Positions 36,127 to 43,915 of a stretch of 64,000 nucleotides of DNA are shown one piece after another. Origin of the DNA: Labilithrix sp. (GTDB lineage: Bacteria; Myxococcota_A; Polyangia; Polyangiales; Polyangiaceae). Positions within the stretch are counted from its first letter, which is position 1; the number at the start of each line of letters is the position of its first letter. The notes under the pieces are model-generated. The model did not search any database and was not told where the DNA came from. It saw nothing but the letters and a program-made list of their open reading frames with translations. The translations under genes were made by a program, and so were the position numbers. Where the stretch lies: NCBI GenBank assembly GCA_019637195.1, contig JAHBWA010000012.1:1-64000 (forward strand), read 5' to 3'.

Positions 36127-36313
36127 GCTCGTCCGGTCACGAGCCGAGCGCCTGCTTCATCACGGCGCGGCGGCGAGCGCGCGGCGGGTGCTGCGCGATC
36201 GCCCGTCGTAGCTCGAGCTCATCCGGCGGGTGAGTCACCGCTCGTGCTCGACGCCGGGATGGAAGTAGAGTGGCGCCGCCTCGGACGCTCCATCCGATCG
36301 TCAGGCGCTCACC

Positions 36314-37594
36314 ATGCCATCTTCCCGCACCCGGCCGCTCGCGAACCCCGTCACGTTCACGCTCGACGGCGAGAAGCTCCAGGCGGAGCGCGGCGAGCCG
36401 CTCGCCGCCGCGCTCGTCGCCGCGGGGAAGTCGACCATCGCGCGGAGCCCCAAGTTCCATCGCCCCCGCGGCCCGGCCTGCATGCGCGGCGCCTGCGACG
36501 GGTGCCTCGCTCGCGTGGACGACGCGCCCAACGTCATGACGTGCCTCGTCCCGGCCGAGGACGGCGTCGCCGTCGTCACGCAGAACCGCCTCGGTCCGCG
36601 CGACGCCGATCTGCTGCGCATGACCGACTGGTTCTTTCCCGACGGGATGAACCACCACGAGCTGTTCGCCGGCGTGCCCGGGATCCAGACCATCATGCAG
36701 GGCTTCGCGCGCCGGGTCGCCGGGCTCGGCAAGCTCCCGCTCGAGCCCACGGCGCCTCGCCCGGCCTCGCGGCGGCCGGCCGACGTCGTCGTCGTGGGCG
36801 CCGGTCCGGCGGGGATGGCCGTGGCCGCGCGCCTCGCGCGCGCGAGCCGCGTCGTCGAGGTGCTCGACGATCAGCTCGCGCCTGGCGGCGGCCTCACGGC
36901 GCTCGCGCCCGAGGACGCGGCCGCGTTCGAGCCGATCGCGGCGGCGTTCGCGTCGGGCGTCGCCTCGGGCGCGATCCGCATGCGCTCGCGCACGACCGCC
37001 GGGGCCGTGTACGGCCGTGACCTGCTCGTCGCGGGCGAGGAGGGCGCCGAGATCGTGGAGCCGCGCGCCCTCGTCCTCGCGTGCGGCGCCCACGACGGCG
37101 CGCTGGCCTTCGAGGGCAACGACGTCCCCAACGTGATGAGCGCGCGCGCCGCCGGTTGGCTCCTCTCGCGCGGCGTCCTCGTCGGCGCGCGGATCGCCGT
37201 CGTCGTCCCCGACGGCGGCGGGCCGTTCGGGGAGTCGTTCGCGCGCGCGGTCCGCGCGGCGTCCGCGCGCGCCGAGGTCACCGTGCTCCACGGTGAGCCG
37301 CTCGCCGTCCGCGGGAGCGGCCGCGCGAAGGGCGTGCGCGTCCGCGTCGCGACGAAGGAGCGCGACGTCGACGCCGACGCGATCCTCGTCGACGCCGCGC
37401 GCGCGCCGGCGTTCGAGCTCTGCCAGCAGGCCGGCGCGTCGCTCGCCCACGCGCCGCGCGGGTTCGTCGTGCGCACCGACGACGGTCGCATCGCGGACGG
37501 CGTTTGGGCCACCGGCGAGGTCTGCGGCCTGCCGTTCGATCCGCACGCGCTGGACGCCCACGCCGCGCTCGTCGCGGCGCAGATCGCGTCCTGA
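36314..37594 (+). CDS. 2Fe-2S/FAD oxidoreductase, sarcosine-oxidase-alpha or HcnAB-like fusion
   Basis: A 426-residue cytoplasmic flavoprotein. Residues ~12-95 form a Fer2_4 domain with the cluster ligands Cys56, Cys61, Cys64 and Cys77 (PACMRGACDGC, later VMTC). A pyridine-nucleotide-disulfide-type FAD domain follows, with ADVVVVGAGPAGMAVAARLA near residue 156. Later GVWATGEVCG is the second FAD motif. The same fusion forms the first half of heterotetrameric sarcosine oxidase alpha, and it exists as separate HcnA+HcnB subunits in HCN synthase. The tetrahydrofolate-binding half and any beta or HcnC partner are missing here, so the substrate, probably an amine or amino acid, is unknown. Confidence 0.82.
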   Translation: MPSSRTRPLANPVTFTLDGEKLQAERGEPLAAALVAAGKSTIARSPKFHRPRGPACMRGACDGCLARVDDAPNVMTCLVPAEDGVAVVTQNRLGPRDADLLRMTDWFFPDGMNHHELFAGVPGIQTIMQGFARRVAGLGKLPLEPTAPRPASRRPADVVVVGAGPAGMAVAARLARASRVVEVLDDQLAPGGGLTALAPEDAAAFEPIAAAFASGVASGAIRMRSRTTAGAVYGRDLLVAGEEGAEIVEPRALVLACGAHDGALAFEGNDVPNVMSARAAGWLLSRGVLVGARIAVVVPDGGGPFGESFARAVRAASARAEVTVLHGEPLAVRGSGRAKGVRVRVATKERDVDADAILVDAARAPAFELCQQAGASLAHAPRGFVVRTDDGRIADGVWATGEVCGLPFDPHALDAHAALVAAQIAS

Positions 37595-37652
37595 GCGCGC
37601 CGCGGGCGGAAGGTGGGTTGCCCCCGGGCGGAAGTGCGCAGAGACTTCGTGG

Positions 37653-38444
37653 GTGCGCTCCCGATCGCGTGGCCTCGTCCTCGCTCGCATCACTTGCGTC
37701 ATCGTCCTCGCGTCGACGAGCGCGCAGGCGGACGACGAGCCCGCCGCCGCCCCGCGCGCGGCTCCGGAGGCGTACGGCTCCGAGCCTGCCCCTCCGCACG
37801 CAGCGCCGCCGCCGTACCGGTACGAGCCGCTCCCGAAGCCGCCGCCGTTCGGACGACGCGGCTTCCAGATGGCGGTCCGGAGCGGGCTGTCGTTCCCGAT
37901 CGGCGCGTTCCGGGATCGCGGCGACGCCGTGGTCGGCGGCCGCCCCGAGGCGAAGCACCTCGTCGGACCGCAGATCCCGCTCACGCTCGATCTGGGCGCG
38001 AAGGTGACGAAGTGGCTCTTCGTCGGCGGCTACGTCTCGTTCGCCGCCGGCCTCGCCGCCGGAGAGCTGTCGTCGGCGTGCGACGATCTCCGGCTCGACT
38101 GCCGCTCGCTGACCTTCCGCGTCGGCGCCCAGGTCGCCTACGCGATCGCTCCGGACGACTTCGCGAACCCCTGGATCGGCTACGGGCTCGGCTACTCCTC
38201 CGTCACGGTCGGCGACGACGGCGCCGACGTCACCTACCGCGGCTTCGACTTCGGTCACTTCATGGCCGGGCTCGATCTGCGCCTCTCGAGGACGTTCGGG
38301 ATCGGTCCGTTCGTCGACTTCACCGTCGGCAAGTACGCCTCGCGTACGATCGAGACGCCGGCGGCCAGGATCGCGGCGGACATCTCCGGACGCTCGTTTC
38401 ACTACTGGCTGACCGTCGGCCCGAGGCTGACGATCCTGCCGTGA
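37653..38444 (+). CDS. Outer-membrane beta-barrel protein
   Basis: A 263-residue exported protein. The GTG at 37653 gives a signal peptide ending SAQAD. Residues ~35-65 are Pro-rich, then an eight-strand-like barrel follows with alternating hydrophobic residues (LTLDLGAKVTKWLFVGGYVS, NPWIGYGLGYSSVTVG, FGIGPFVDFTVGKYAS). The C-terminus ends in a barrel-type strand, YWLTVGPRLTILP. No ribosome site is clear, so the start is tentative. Function unknown. It precedes the sigma-54-controlled sensor kinase gene, but 185 bases and a separate promoter lie between them. Confidence 0.7.
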   Translation: MRSRSRGLVLARITCVIVLASTSAQADDEPAAAPRAAPEAYGSEPAPPHAAPPPYRYEPLPKPPPFGRRGFQMAVRSGLSFPIGAFRDRGDAVVGGRPEAKHLVGPQIPLTLDLGAKVTKWLFVGGYVSFAAGLAAGELSSACDDLRLDCRSLTFRVGAQVAYAIAPDDFANPWIGYGLGYSSVTVGDDGADVTYRGFDFGHFMAGLDLRLSRTFGIGPFVDFTVGKYASRTIETPAARIAADISGRSFHYWLTVGPRLTILP

Positions 38445-38453
38445 TCGCCTGCG

Positions 38454-38471
38454 GTCGCGAGTTTTCGCGAC
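38454..38471 (+). promoter_or_regulatory. Inverted repeat upstream of the V4R kinase gene
   Basis: GTCGCGA-GTTT-TCGCGAC, seven-base perfect arms, directly after the stop of the outer-membrane protein gene and 110 bases upstream of the sigma-54 promoter at 38563. It may be a terminator without a T-tract or a regulator site. Confidence 0.4.
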
Positions 38472-38477
38472 GCGGGT

Positions 38478-38489
38478 CTCGAGAATTCG
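38478..38489 (+). promoter_or_regulatory. Shared activator-like 12-mer CTCGAGAATTCG, kinase gene copy
   Basis: This word recurs in reverse orientation at 43779-43790, between the two divergent sigma-54 promoters of the peptide system. Here it ends 75 bases before the -24 GG at 38564; the other copy ends 75 bases before the -24 GG of the export operon at 43865. Equal spacing suggests a common enhancer-binding protein, most simply the adjacent response regulator at 40302. Confidence 0.55.
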
Positions 38490-38562
38490 TCTCCTCGCGA
38501 AAAACGGTGACGCCCCGGCGTCTGGCGCGGGCAGAACCGGGGGCGACCGGATCGAGCGGCGC

Positions 38563-38578
38563 TGGCACCCGCGATGCA
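38563..38578 (+). promoter_or_regulatory. Sigma-54 promoter of the V4R kinase gene
   Basis: TGGCACCCGCGATGCA fits TGGCACG-N4-TTGCW with two mismatches and the exact GG-N10-GC spacing. Transcription would start near 38590, about 40 bases before the GTG at 38630. Confidence 0.6.
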
Positions 38579-38629
38579 GAGCAGGACGGATCGCCGCTAG
38601 CCCGGGGCGAGCGATAAGGTGGCTTTGCC

Positions 38630-40267
38630 GTGAGCGAACACTCGATCGACGCAGCGACGCTGAAGGGACGCATCGAAGAGCTGGAGCGGGAGAACGCGCG
38701 CCTGCGTCGAGGTGTCTTCGAGCCGAGCGAGCCGACCATCGTGAAGGTGCCGCCGGAGGTGGCGCCGCTCTTCGACCGATCCGCGGCGACGATGCGGGAC
38801 GTGTTCGGTCGCGCCGAGATCGATCCGGCGCGCGCGCTCGTCGCGATCGACGGCGAGCGCTACATCCTGATCCGGGCCTCGGCGTTCTCGATCGACTTCC
38901 TCGACACGCTCGTCAACCTGTACGCCGACCGTGGTGAGCGCGAGGCGCTCGCGATCGCGCGCGGGTTCCTCTTCGACATCGCGCACACGATCGGCTTCCA
39001 CGACGCGCGGCAGATGCACGAGAAGCTCGGCTCGCGCGAGGCCGTCGAGAAGCTCACCGGCGGTCCGATCCACTTCGCATACACGGGCTGGGCGCAGGTC
39101 GCGATCGACCCGCGGAGCAACCCGGTGCCGGGAGACGACTTCCTCCTCGTCTACGAGCACCCGTATTCGTTCGAGGCCGCGAGCTTCCTGCGCGCCGGGC
39201 GGAGGTCCGAGGGGCCCGCCTGCATCATGAACAGCGGCTACTCGTCGGGGTGGTGCCAGGCGAGCTTCGACGTCGAGCTGACCGCGCTCGAGGTCAAGTG
39301 CAGGGCGCGCGGCGACGACGGTTGCTTCTTCGTGATGGCCAAGCCGGATCGCGTCGTAGCGGCCGCGCGCGAGCTCTTCGGGATCGACGCGGGCACGATG
39401 CGCGAGCACGGCTTCGACGTGCCGACCTATTTCGAGCGCAAGCGCGCGGAGGAGGAGGTCCGAGAGTCGCTTCGACGGCTCGAGGAGGCCCAGGAGGAGC
39501 TCGTCCGCAAGGAGCGGCTCGCGACCGTCGGGCTGCTCGTCTCCGGCGTCGCGCACGAGGTCAACACCCCGCTGGGCGTGGCGGTCACCGCCACCGGCGT
39601 CGCGCAGGACGAGGTGGAGGCGCTACAGCGGCGGTTCGAAGCCGGCGCGCTCACGAAGGGCGACGTGCGGAGCTTCCTCGATCGCGCGGGACAGGCGCTG
39701 TCGCTCGTCGAGACGAACCTCGGGCGGGCCGCCTACCAGATCACGAAGTTCAAGCGCGCGTCGGTCGATCACGTGTCCCAGGAGGAGCGGCGCGTCGACC
39801 TCGCGGCCTACGTGCGCGAGACGCTCGCGAGCCTCGGGCCGCTCGCGCGGAAGGCCGGGCTCGTCGTGTCGTTCGGCAGCGAAGGGGAGCTCGACTGCGT
39901 CTCCTTCCCCGGCGCGATCTCGCAGATCGTGACGAACTTCGTCACGAACACCGTGATGCACGCCGCGCCGACCCGCGCGGAGCCGAGCGCGAACGCGTCG
40001 AAGCTCCACGTCGACGTCCACCTGGCGCGCCTCCCGGACGGGCGGGTCTCGCTGCGCTACAGCGACGACGGCCGCGGGATGACGAGCGAGGTCAAGGCGC
40101 AGGCGTTCCAGCCGTTCTTCACGACCGGCCGCGCGGACGGCGGGTCCGGGCTCGGTCTGCACATCGTGCACTCGCTCGTCGCCGACGTCCTCGGCGGTCG
40201 GATCGAGCTCGACACGTCTCCCGGCGAGGGCGCGACGTTCGTGGTCACGTTCCCCGTCGCGCGGTGA
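38630..40267 (+). CDS. V4R-domain sensor histidine kinase
   Basis: A 545-residue cytoplasmic kinase without membrane helices. A short coiled coil (~5-27) is followed by an XylR-N/V4R sensor region (~65-255; ALAIARGFLFDIAHTIGFHD, ending KCRARGDDGCFFVMAKP). V4R domains bind small hydrophobic molecules in several families. A second coiled coil (~265-300) leads to HisKA, VSGVAHEVNTPLGVAV with His309, and a HATPase with NFVTNTVMHA (N box), DDGRGM (G1) and GSGLGLHIV (G2). It converges with the sigma-54 response regulator at 40302, its likely partner, and has its own sigma-54 promoter, so the pair may autoregulate. Confidence 0.88.
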   Translation: MSEHSIDAATLKGRIEELERENARLRRGVFEPSEPTIVKVPPEVAPLFDRSAATMRDVFGRAEIDPARALVAIDGERYILIRASAFSIDFLDTLVNLYADRGEREALAIARGFLFDIAHTIGFHDARQMHEKLGSREAVEKLTGGPIHFAYTGWAQVAIDPRSNPVPGDDFLLVYEHPYSFEAASFLRAGRRSEGPACIMNSGYSSGWCQASFDVELTALEVKCRARGDDGCFFVMAKPDRVVAAARELFGIDAGTMREHGFDVPTYFERKRAEEEVRESLRRLEEAQEELVRKERLATVGLLVSGVAHEVNTPLGVAVTATGVAQDEVEALQRRFEAGALTKGDVRSFLDRAGQALSLVETNLGRAAYQITKFKRASVDHVSQEERRVDLAAYVRETLASLGPLARKAGLVVSFGSEGELDCVSFPGAISQIVTNFVTNTVMHAAPTRAEPSANASKLHVDVHLARLPDGRVSLRYSDDGRGMTSEVKAQAFQPFFTTGRADGGSGLGLHIVHSLVADVLGGRIELDTSPGEGATFVVTFPVAR

Positions 40268-40301
40268 CGGACGCTCGGGACCCGCGCGCGCCGCCGGCCG
40301 A

Positions 40302-41939
40302 TCACGACTTGCGCGCGATGCCGAAGCTCCGGAGCTGATAGGTCAGCGTCGACGGCTTCATCCCCAGGAGCTCCGCGGCGCCCCCGTCTCCGGCGATCTT
40401 GCCGGCGGCCTTCTCGAGCGCGGCCACGAGGTTCTGCTTCTCGAGCTCGCGCATCTCGTCGACGGTGTAGAACCCGCGCGGAGGCATCGTCATCGCGCGC
40501 AGCGGCGCGTCCGCGCGCGCGCTCGCGCGCGGCGGAGGCTCGAGCGCCTCGGCGGCCGCGAGCTCCGGGAGCGCGGCGTCGAGCCGGAGGACGCCGTCCG
40601 GCGAGAGGATGAGCGCGCGCTCGGCGACGTTCTCGAGCTCGCGCACGTTGCCCGGCCACGTGTAGGTCTCGAGCATCCGCGCGGCGTCGCGCGAGATCGG
40701 GACGAACGGCCGCCCGTGCCGCCGGCACGTCTTCGCGACGAAGTGCTCGAAGAGCGGGACGATGTCCGCCGCGCGCTCGCGGAGCGGCAGGATCTGCAGC
40801 GGGAAGACGCTGAGCCGGTAGTAGAGGTCCGCCCGAAACGTCCCCGCCGCCACGGCCGCCTTGAGGTCGCGGTTCGTCGCCGCGACCACGCGCACGTCGA
40901 TCTTCTGCGATCGCGTGTCGCCGACGCGCTCGACCTCACGCTCCTGCAGCGCGCGGAGAAGCTTGCCCTGCAGCTCGAGCGGGATCTCGCCGATCTCGTC
41001 GAGGAAGAGGGTCCCCGCGTCGGCGAGCTGGAAGCGCCCCACGCGATCGCGGTGCGCGCCCGTGAAGGCGCCGCGCACGTGGCCGAAGAACTCGCTCTCG
41101 AACAGCTCGCGCGGGACGCTCGCGCAGTTGACCTTCACGAGCGGCCCGGCGGCCCGGGCGCTCTTCTCGTGAATCGCGCGGGCGACGAGCTCCTTGCCCA
41201 CGCCCGACTCGCCCAGGACGAGCACCGTCGCGTCGGTCCGCGCGACGGCCTCGATCTGCGCCCGAACTCGCTCGAAGCCGGCGCTCGACCCGACGAGGTC
41301 GCCGCCGCCCTCGGCCTCCTTGACCTCTTCGCGCAGGTAGTCGCGCTCACGCTCGAGGGCGGCCTTCAGGACCTTGATCTCCTCGTACGCCGCCTTCTGC
41401 TCGACGTAGAGCTGCTCGAGCTCCGCGCGCTGCGTCTCCACGGCCTGGAGCTGCTCGAACGTCCGGAGCGCTGCGATCACCGTGGTGAGCAGGCGGGTCG
41501 ACGTCAGCTCCGTCTTCGTGCGGTAGTCGCTGATGTCGAAGTGGCGGATGACGGTCGCCTCGGGCGCCTGACCCGGCTGGCCGGTGCGGAGGACGACGCG
41601 GACGTGGCCGTAGCCGAGCTCGTCGCGAATGTACCGCACGAGCGACAGCCCCGCGTCGTCCGTCTCCATCACGACGTCGAGCAAGACGAGCGCGATGTCG
41701 GGGTTGTCGGCGAGCAGCTTCTTCGCGACCTCGGCCGAGCGGGCGCTCAAGAACGAGAGGCCGCGCTCGGAGAACGAGACGCTCTGCAGCGCGAGGAGCG
41801 TGACGTCGTGGACCTCCTGCTCGTCGTCGACGATGGCGATCTTCCAAGGCCGGGTGCTCGACGGGGGCCCGTCGTGCGCGCGCGGGGGGGCGCTCGTGTC
41901 GTCGACGAATGGCGATTCGTCATCATCCGCCAGGGACAT
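40302..41939 (-). CDS. Sigma-54-dependent response regulator (receiver-AAA-HTH)
   Basis: A 545-residue NtrC-type activator. A GGAGG-rich site precedes the ATG at 41939. The receiver spans ~32-165, with acidic pair Asp38/Asp39 and phosphorylated Asp88 ([12 protein letters not shown]). A coiled coil covers ~165-208. The AAA+ domain (~213-440) has Walker A GESGVGKE at 243-250 and GAFTGA at 290-295, both intact, plus [12 protein letters not shown] Fis-like HTH ends the protein ([19 protein letters not shown]). It lies between the V4R kinase and the TPR/repeat-peptide genes, and three sigma-54 promoters of this region share a possible binding word, so it is the best candidate to control the peptide system. 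Confidence 0.9.
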   Translation of the reverse strand: MSLADDDESPFVDDTSAPPRAHDGPPSSTRPWKIAIVDDEQEVHDVTLLALQSVSFSERGLSFLSARSAEVAKKLLADNPDIALVLLDVVMETDDAGLSLVRYIRDELGYGHVRVVLRTGQPGQAPEATVIRHFDISDYRTKTELTSTRLLTTVIAALRTFEQLQAVETQRAELEQLYVEQKAAYEEIKVLKAALERERDYLREEVKEAEGGGDLVGSSAGFERVRAQIEAVARTDATVLVLGESGVGKELVARAIHEKSARAAGPLVKVNCASVPRELFESEFFGHVRGAFTGAHRDRVGRFQLADAGTLFLDEIGEIPLELQGKLLRALQEREVERVGDTRSQKIDVRVVAATNRDLKAAVAAGTFRADLYYRLSVFPLQILPLRERAADIVPLFEHFVAKTCRRHGRPFVPISRDAARMLETYTWPGNVRELENVAERALILSPDGVLRLDAALPELAAAEALEPPPRASARADAPLRAMTMPPRGFYTVDEMRELEKQNLVAALEKAAGKIAGDGGAAELLGMKPSTLTYQLRSFGIARKS

Positions 41940-42079
41940 CCCTCGACTCCTCCCGCTCACGTACGAGGCCAGCGCCCGCGGCGGAGCATACTCGAAGCGA
42001 TGGTCGACTTCGACTACCCAAGCGCGAGGGGAGGGGGTCGCAGGATCTCGCCGCGGCTGCGGCCGGTCGGAAGCGCGCT

Positions 42080-43264
42080 TCATGCTCTCACTCGGCGAGC
42101 GCGTCGGGGCCGGCGCGCGGCGCGCTCCCCCGACGCGGCGCCGCGGGAGTGGGCGTCGAGCTCGGCGAGGAGCTCGAGCGTGGAGACCGTGTGCGGGTGC
42201 GTCCTGCCGAACGTGCCCTCGAAGACGCGTCTCGCGTGGACGCAGTGAGGGCGCGCCTCTCCGGTGCGTCCGAGCGTCGTGAGCAGCGCCGCGAGGTTGT
42301 AGCGCGCGAGCGCGGTGTCCGGGTGATCCCGCCCGATGGATCGGGCGAAGAGCTCCGTCGCGCGTCGATAGCGCGCCTCGGCCGACCGCAGGCGTCCGGA
42401 GGACGCGTCGAGCGCCGCGAGGTTGTGCGTGTTCATCGCGACCTCGTAGTGGTGGTCGCCGTACACGCGGAGGAAGACCCGATGGGCTCGCGTGTAGAGT
42501 GCACGTGCTTCGCGTCGTCGACCGAGCTCGGCGAGGATCGCGGCGTACGCCGCCGCGTCGGCCGCGACGAGCGGGCTCGAGCGTCCGAGCGCCGCCTCGC
42601 GGATCGCGAGCGACCGCGCCGCGTGGGCGGCTGCGCTCCGGAAGCGCCCGCGGTGATGCTCGATGCCGCCCAGGTTGTGGTGAATCGACGCGAGCTCGGG
42701 GTGCGACGGTCCGAGCTTGCGCCGGAGGATCGCGAGCGAGCGACGGTAGGCCGACAGCCCGTCCTCGTACCGGCTCGTGTACTTGCAGAGGATGCCGACG
42801 TGGTTGAGCGCGAGCGCGAGCTCGACGCTGTCTCCGCCGAAGCGCCTCTCCGCGTCGCGGACGGCGTGGAGGAGCAGCGGGCGGGCGCGGCGGAAGTCGC
42901 CGGCCTCGCGGAGCGCGGCGCCGAGCTGCTGGCGCGCGAACAGGCGCAGCATCGACAGCTCGGGCGCTCTCCCGCGGAGCGGCCCGAGGATCTCCCAGGC
43001 GCGTCGGGCCGCCTCGACCGCTGCCGGACGCTCCCCGCGATCGACGAGGATGCGTGACAACGTGATGGAGAGGTTCGCGACGTCGGGCGAGCGCGCGCCG
43101 CCCTGGAGCTCGAAGATGGCGAGCGCTCTCCGGCAAGCGCGCTCCGCGCGCCGGTGGTCGCCGGCGTTCGAGGCCTCGTCGGCGGCGTCGTGGAGGCGGT
43201 TCGCCTTCGCGACCTGTCGTCTCTCGACGGCGCTCTCGTACGCCGCCGACGGGGCCGTGGTCAT
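42080..43264 (-). CDS. Kinesin-light-chain-type TPR protein
   Basis: A 394-residue soluble protein made almost wholly of TPR_12-like repeats of ~42 residues, for example [40 protein letters not shown] and [20 protein letters not shown]. The N-terminal ~20 residues and the Arg-rich C-terminal ~25 residues are non-repeat. Such superhelices bind peptides or proteins. It starts 13 bases after the stop of the repeat-peptide gene and shares its sigma-54 promoter, so it is the one protein certain to be made with that peptide. A chaperone or escort role for the peptide is an inference; immunity is another option. Confidence 0.82.
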   Translation of the reverse strand: MTTAPSAAYESAVERRQVAKANRLHDAADEASNAGDHRRAERACRRALAIFELQGGARSPDVANLSITLSRILVDRGERPAAVEAARRAWEILGPLRGRAPELSMLRLFARQQLGAALREAGDFRRARPLLLHAVRDAERRFGGDSVELALALNHVGILCKYTSRYEDGLSAYRRSLAILRRKLGPSHPELASIHHNLGGIEHHRGRFRSAAAHAARSLAIREAALGRSSPLVAADAAAYAAILAELGRRREARALYTRAHRVFLRVYGDHHYEVAMNTHNLAALDASSGRLRSAEARYRRATELFARSIGRDHPDTALARYNLAALLTTLGRTGEARPHCVHARRVFEGTFGRTHPHTVSTLELLAELDAHSRGAASGERAARRPRRARRVRA

Positions 43265-43277
43265 CGTTCGCCGCCTG

Positions 43278-43613
43278 CTACGGGCGCGCGACGGCCTGGT
43301 TGTGGTTCAGCCGCATGCCGCCGGCCTTGACGCCGGAGCGAATGGGGAGGCCCTTGGCCTGGTTGTGATTCAGCACGGGCCCACCGGCCTTGGTGCCGGA
43401 GCGGACGCGGACGCCCTTCGCCTGATTGTGCTGGAGGACCGGTCCGCCGGCCTTGACGCCGGAGCGGACGGGGAGGCGCTTGGTCTGGTTGTGCTGGAGC
43501 ACCGGCCCGCCGGCCTTCGTGCCGCTGCGCACGACGACGCCTGCCCGCTTCGCCGTCGCGGCGTCGGTGTCCTGGCCCTGCGCGGTCGTCTTCTTCGTGT
43601 CGTCCTTGGTCAT
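43278..43613 (-). CDS. Repeat peptide precursor candidate (four KAGG/HNQ units)
   Basis: A 111-residue, Lys/Gly/Asn-rich basic protein without Cys, signal peptide or membrane helix. Residues 1-28 are a polar leader (MTKDDTKKTTAQ...). Residues 29-111 are four units of 21 residues with the pattern RSG(T/V)KAGG, then PVL(Q/N)HNQ(A/T)K; the last is MRLNHNQAVARP. Gly-Gly pairs stand at 35-36, 56-57, 77-78 and 98-99, exactly 21 apart. Cutting after each would give a 36-residue leader, three 21-residue peptides and a 12-residue tail. The divergent operon encodes a C39 double-glycine peptidase transporter. The -4 residue is Lys rather than hydrophobic, unlike standard double-Gly leaders. No modification enzyme is nearby. 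Function unknown. Confidence 0.75.
   Translation of the reverse strand: MTKDDTKKTTAQGQDTDAATAKRAGVVVRSGTKAGGPVLQHNQTKRLPVRSGVKAGGPVLQHNQAKGVRVRSGTKAGGPVLNHNQAKGLPIRSGVKAGGMRLNHNQAVARP
43281..43529. repeat. 63-base coding repeats of the peptide gene
   Basis: Four units on the minus strand beginning at 43529, 43466, 43403 and 43340, each 63 bases (the last 60), encode the 21-residue units. The bases differ at many synonymous sites while KAGG, HNQ and RSG are kept, so selection acts on the protein and the array is not a fresh duplication. Confidence 0.85.
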
Positions 43614-43676
43614 GTCGTCCCCTGAAGTGCCGAATGGGTTGGAAGGAGCGCCGAATGGCTCTCCGACGGAGCGACG

Positions 43677-43692
43677 AGCAGGCGACGTGCCA
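43677..43692 (-). promoter_or_regulatory. Sigma-54 promoter of the repeat-peptide gene
   Basis: On the minus strand TGGCACGTCGCCTGCT matches TGGCACG-N4-TTGCW at all but one position, with exact GG-N10-GC spacing. Transcription would start near 43666, giving a ~53-base leader before the ATG at 43613. It is the best -24/-12 match I saw in the window. Confidence 0.72.
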
Positions 43693-43707
43693 CGGACGTC
43701 GTCCGTG
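43691..43707. promoter_or_regulatory. Palindrome abutting the -24 element
   Basis: CACGGAC-GTC-GTCCGTG, seven-base perfect arms, touches the upstream edge of the minus-strand sigma-54 promoter. On the plus strand it is followed by TTTTT, so it also has the shape of an intrinsic terminator, but no plus-strand gene precedes it. A regulator or IHF-like site, or a stop for stray plus-strand transcripts, are both possible. Confidence 0.5.
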
Positions 43708-43778
43708 TTTTTCCGCGTGAACTGCGATCCGAGCGGGCGGAGCGCTCGCGAGAAACGAAAAGTTGAGAGTCATCCTCG

Positions 43779-43790
43779 CGAATTCTCGAG
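43779..43790 (-). promoter_or_regulatory. Shared activator-like 12-mer between divergent promoters
   Basis: CTCGAGAATTCG on the minus strand, identical to 38478-38489. It is part of a wider near-palindrome, CTCGCGAATTCTCGAG (43775-43790). It lies 75 bases upstream of the export-operon -24 GG and 88 bases upstream of the peptide-gene -24 GG, a normal distance for an enhancer-binding protein serving both sides. Confidence 0.55.
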
Positions 43791-43863
43791 CTTGCTCGGC
43801 GGGCGCGTGCGCGCGCCGGTGGGAGATCCCGCGGATCCCTGGCGCGCCGCGCGGCCGCTGGCG

Positions 43864-43879
43864 TGGCCTGCCCGTTGCT
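43864..43879 (+). promoter_or_regulatory. Sigma-54 promoter of the export operon
   Basis: TGGCCTGCCCGTTGCT fits TGGCACG-N4-TTGCW with two mismatches in the -24 box and a perfect TTGCT, with exact GG-N10-GC spacing. The start of transcription near 43890 rules out the upstream frame starts at 43763 and 43892 and supports the ATG at 43916. Confidence 0.62.
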
Positions 43880-43915
43880 GTACGCGCGACGGTGTCCGCA
43901 CCGTTCGCTCGATCC

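Noticed and set aside
43763-43915. N-terminal extension of the HlyD-type protein from 43763 or 43892
   Set aside because: The sigma-54 promoter at 43864 would start RNA near 43890, inside or after these starts, and the extra residues are Arg/Pro-rich.
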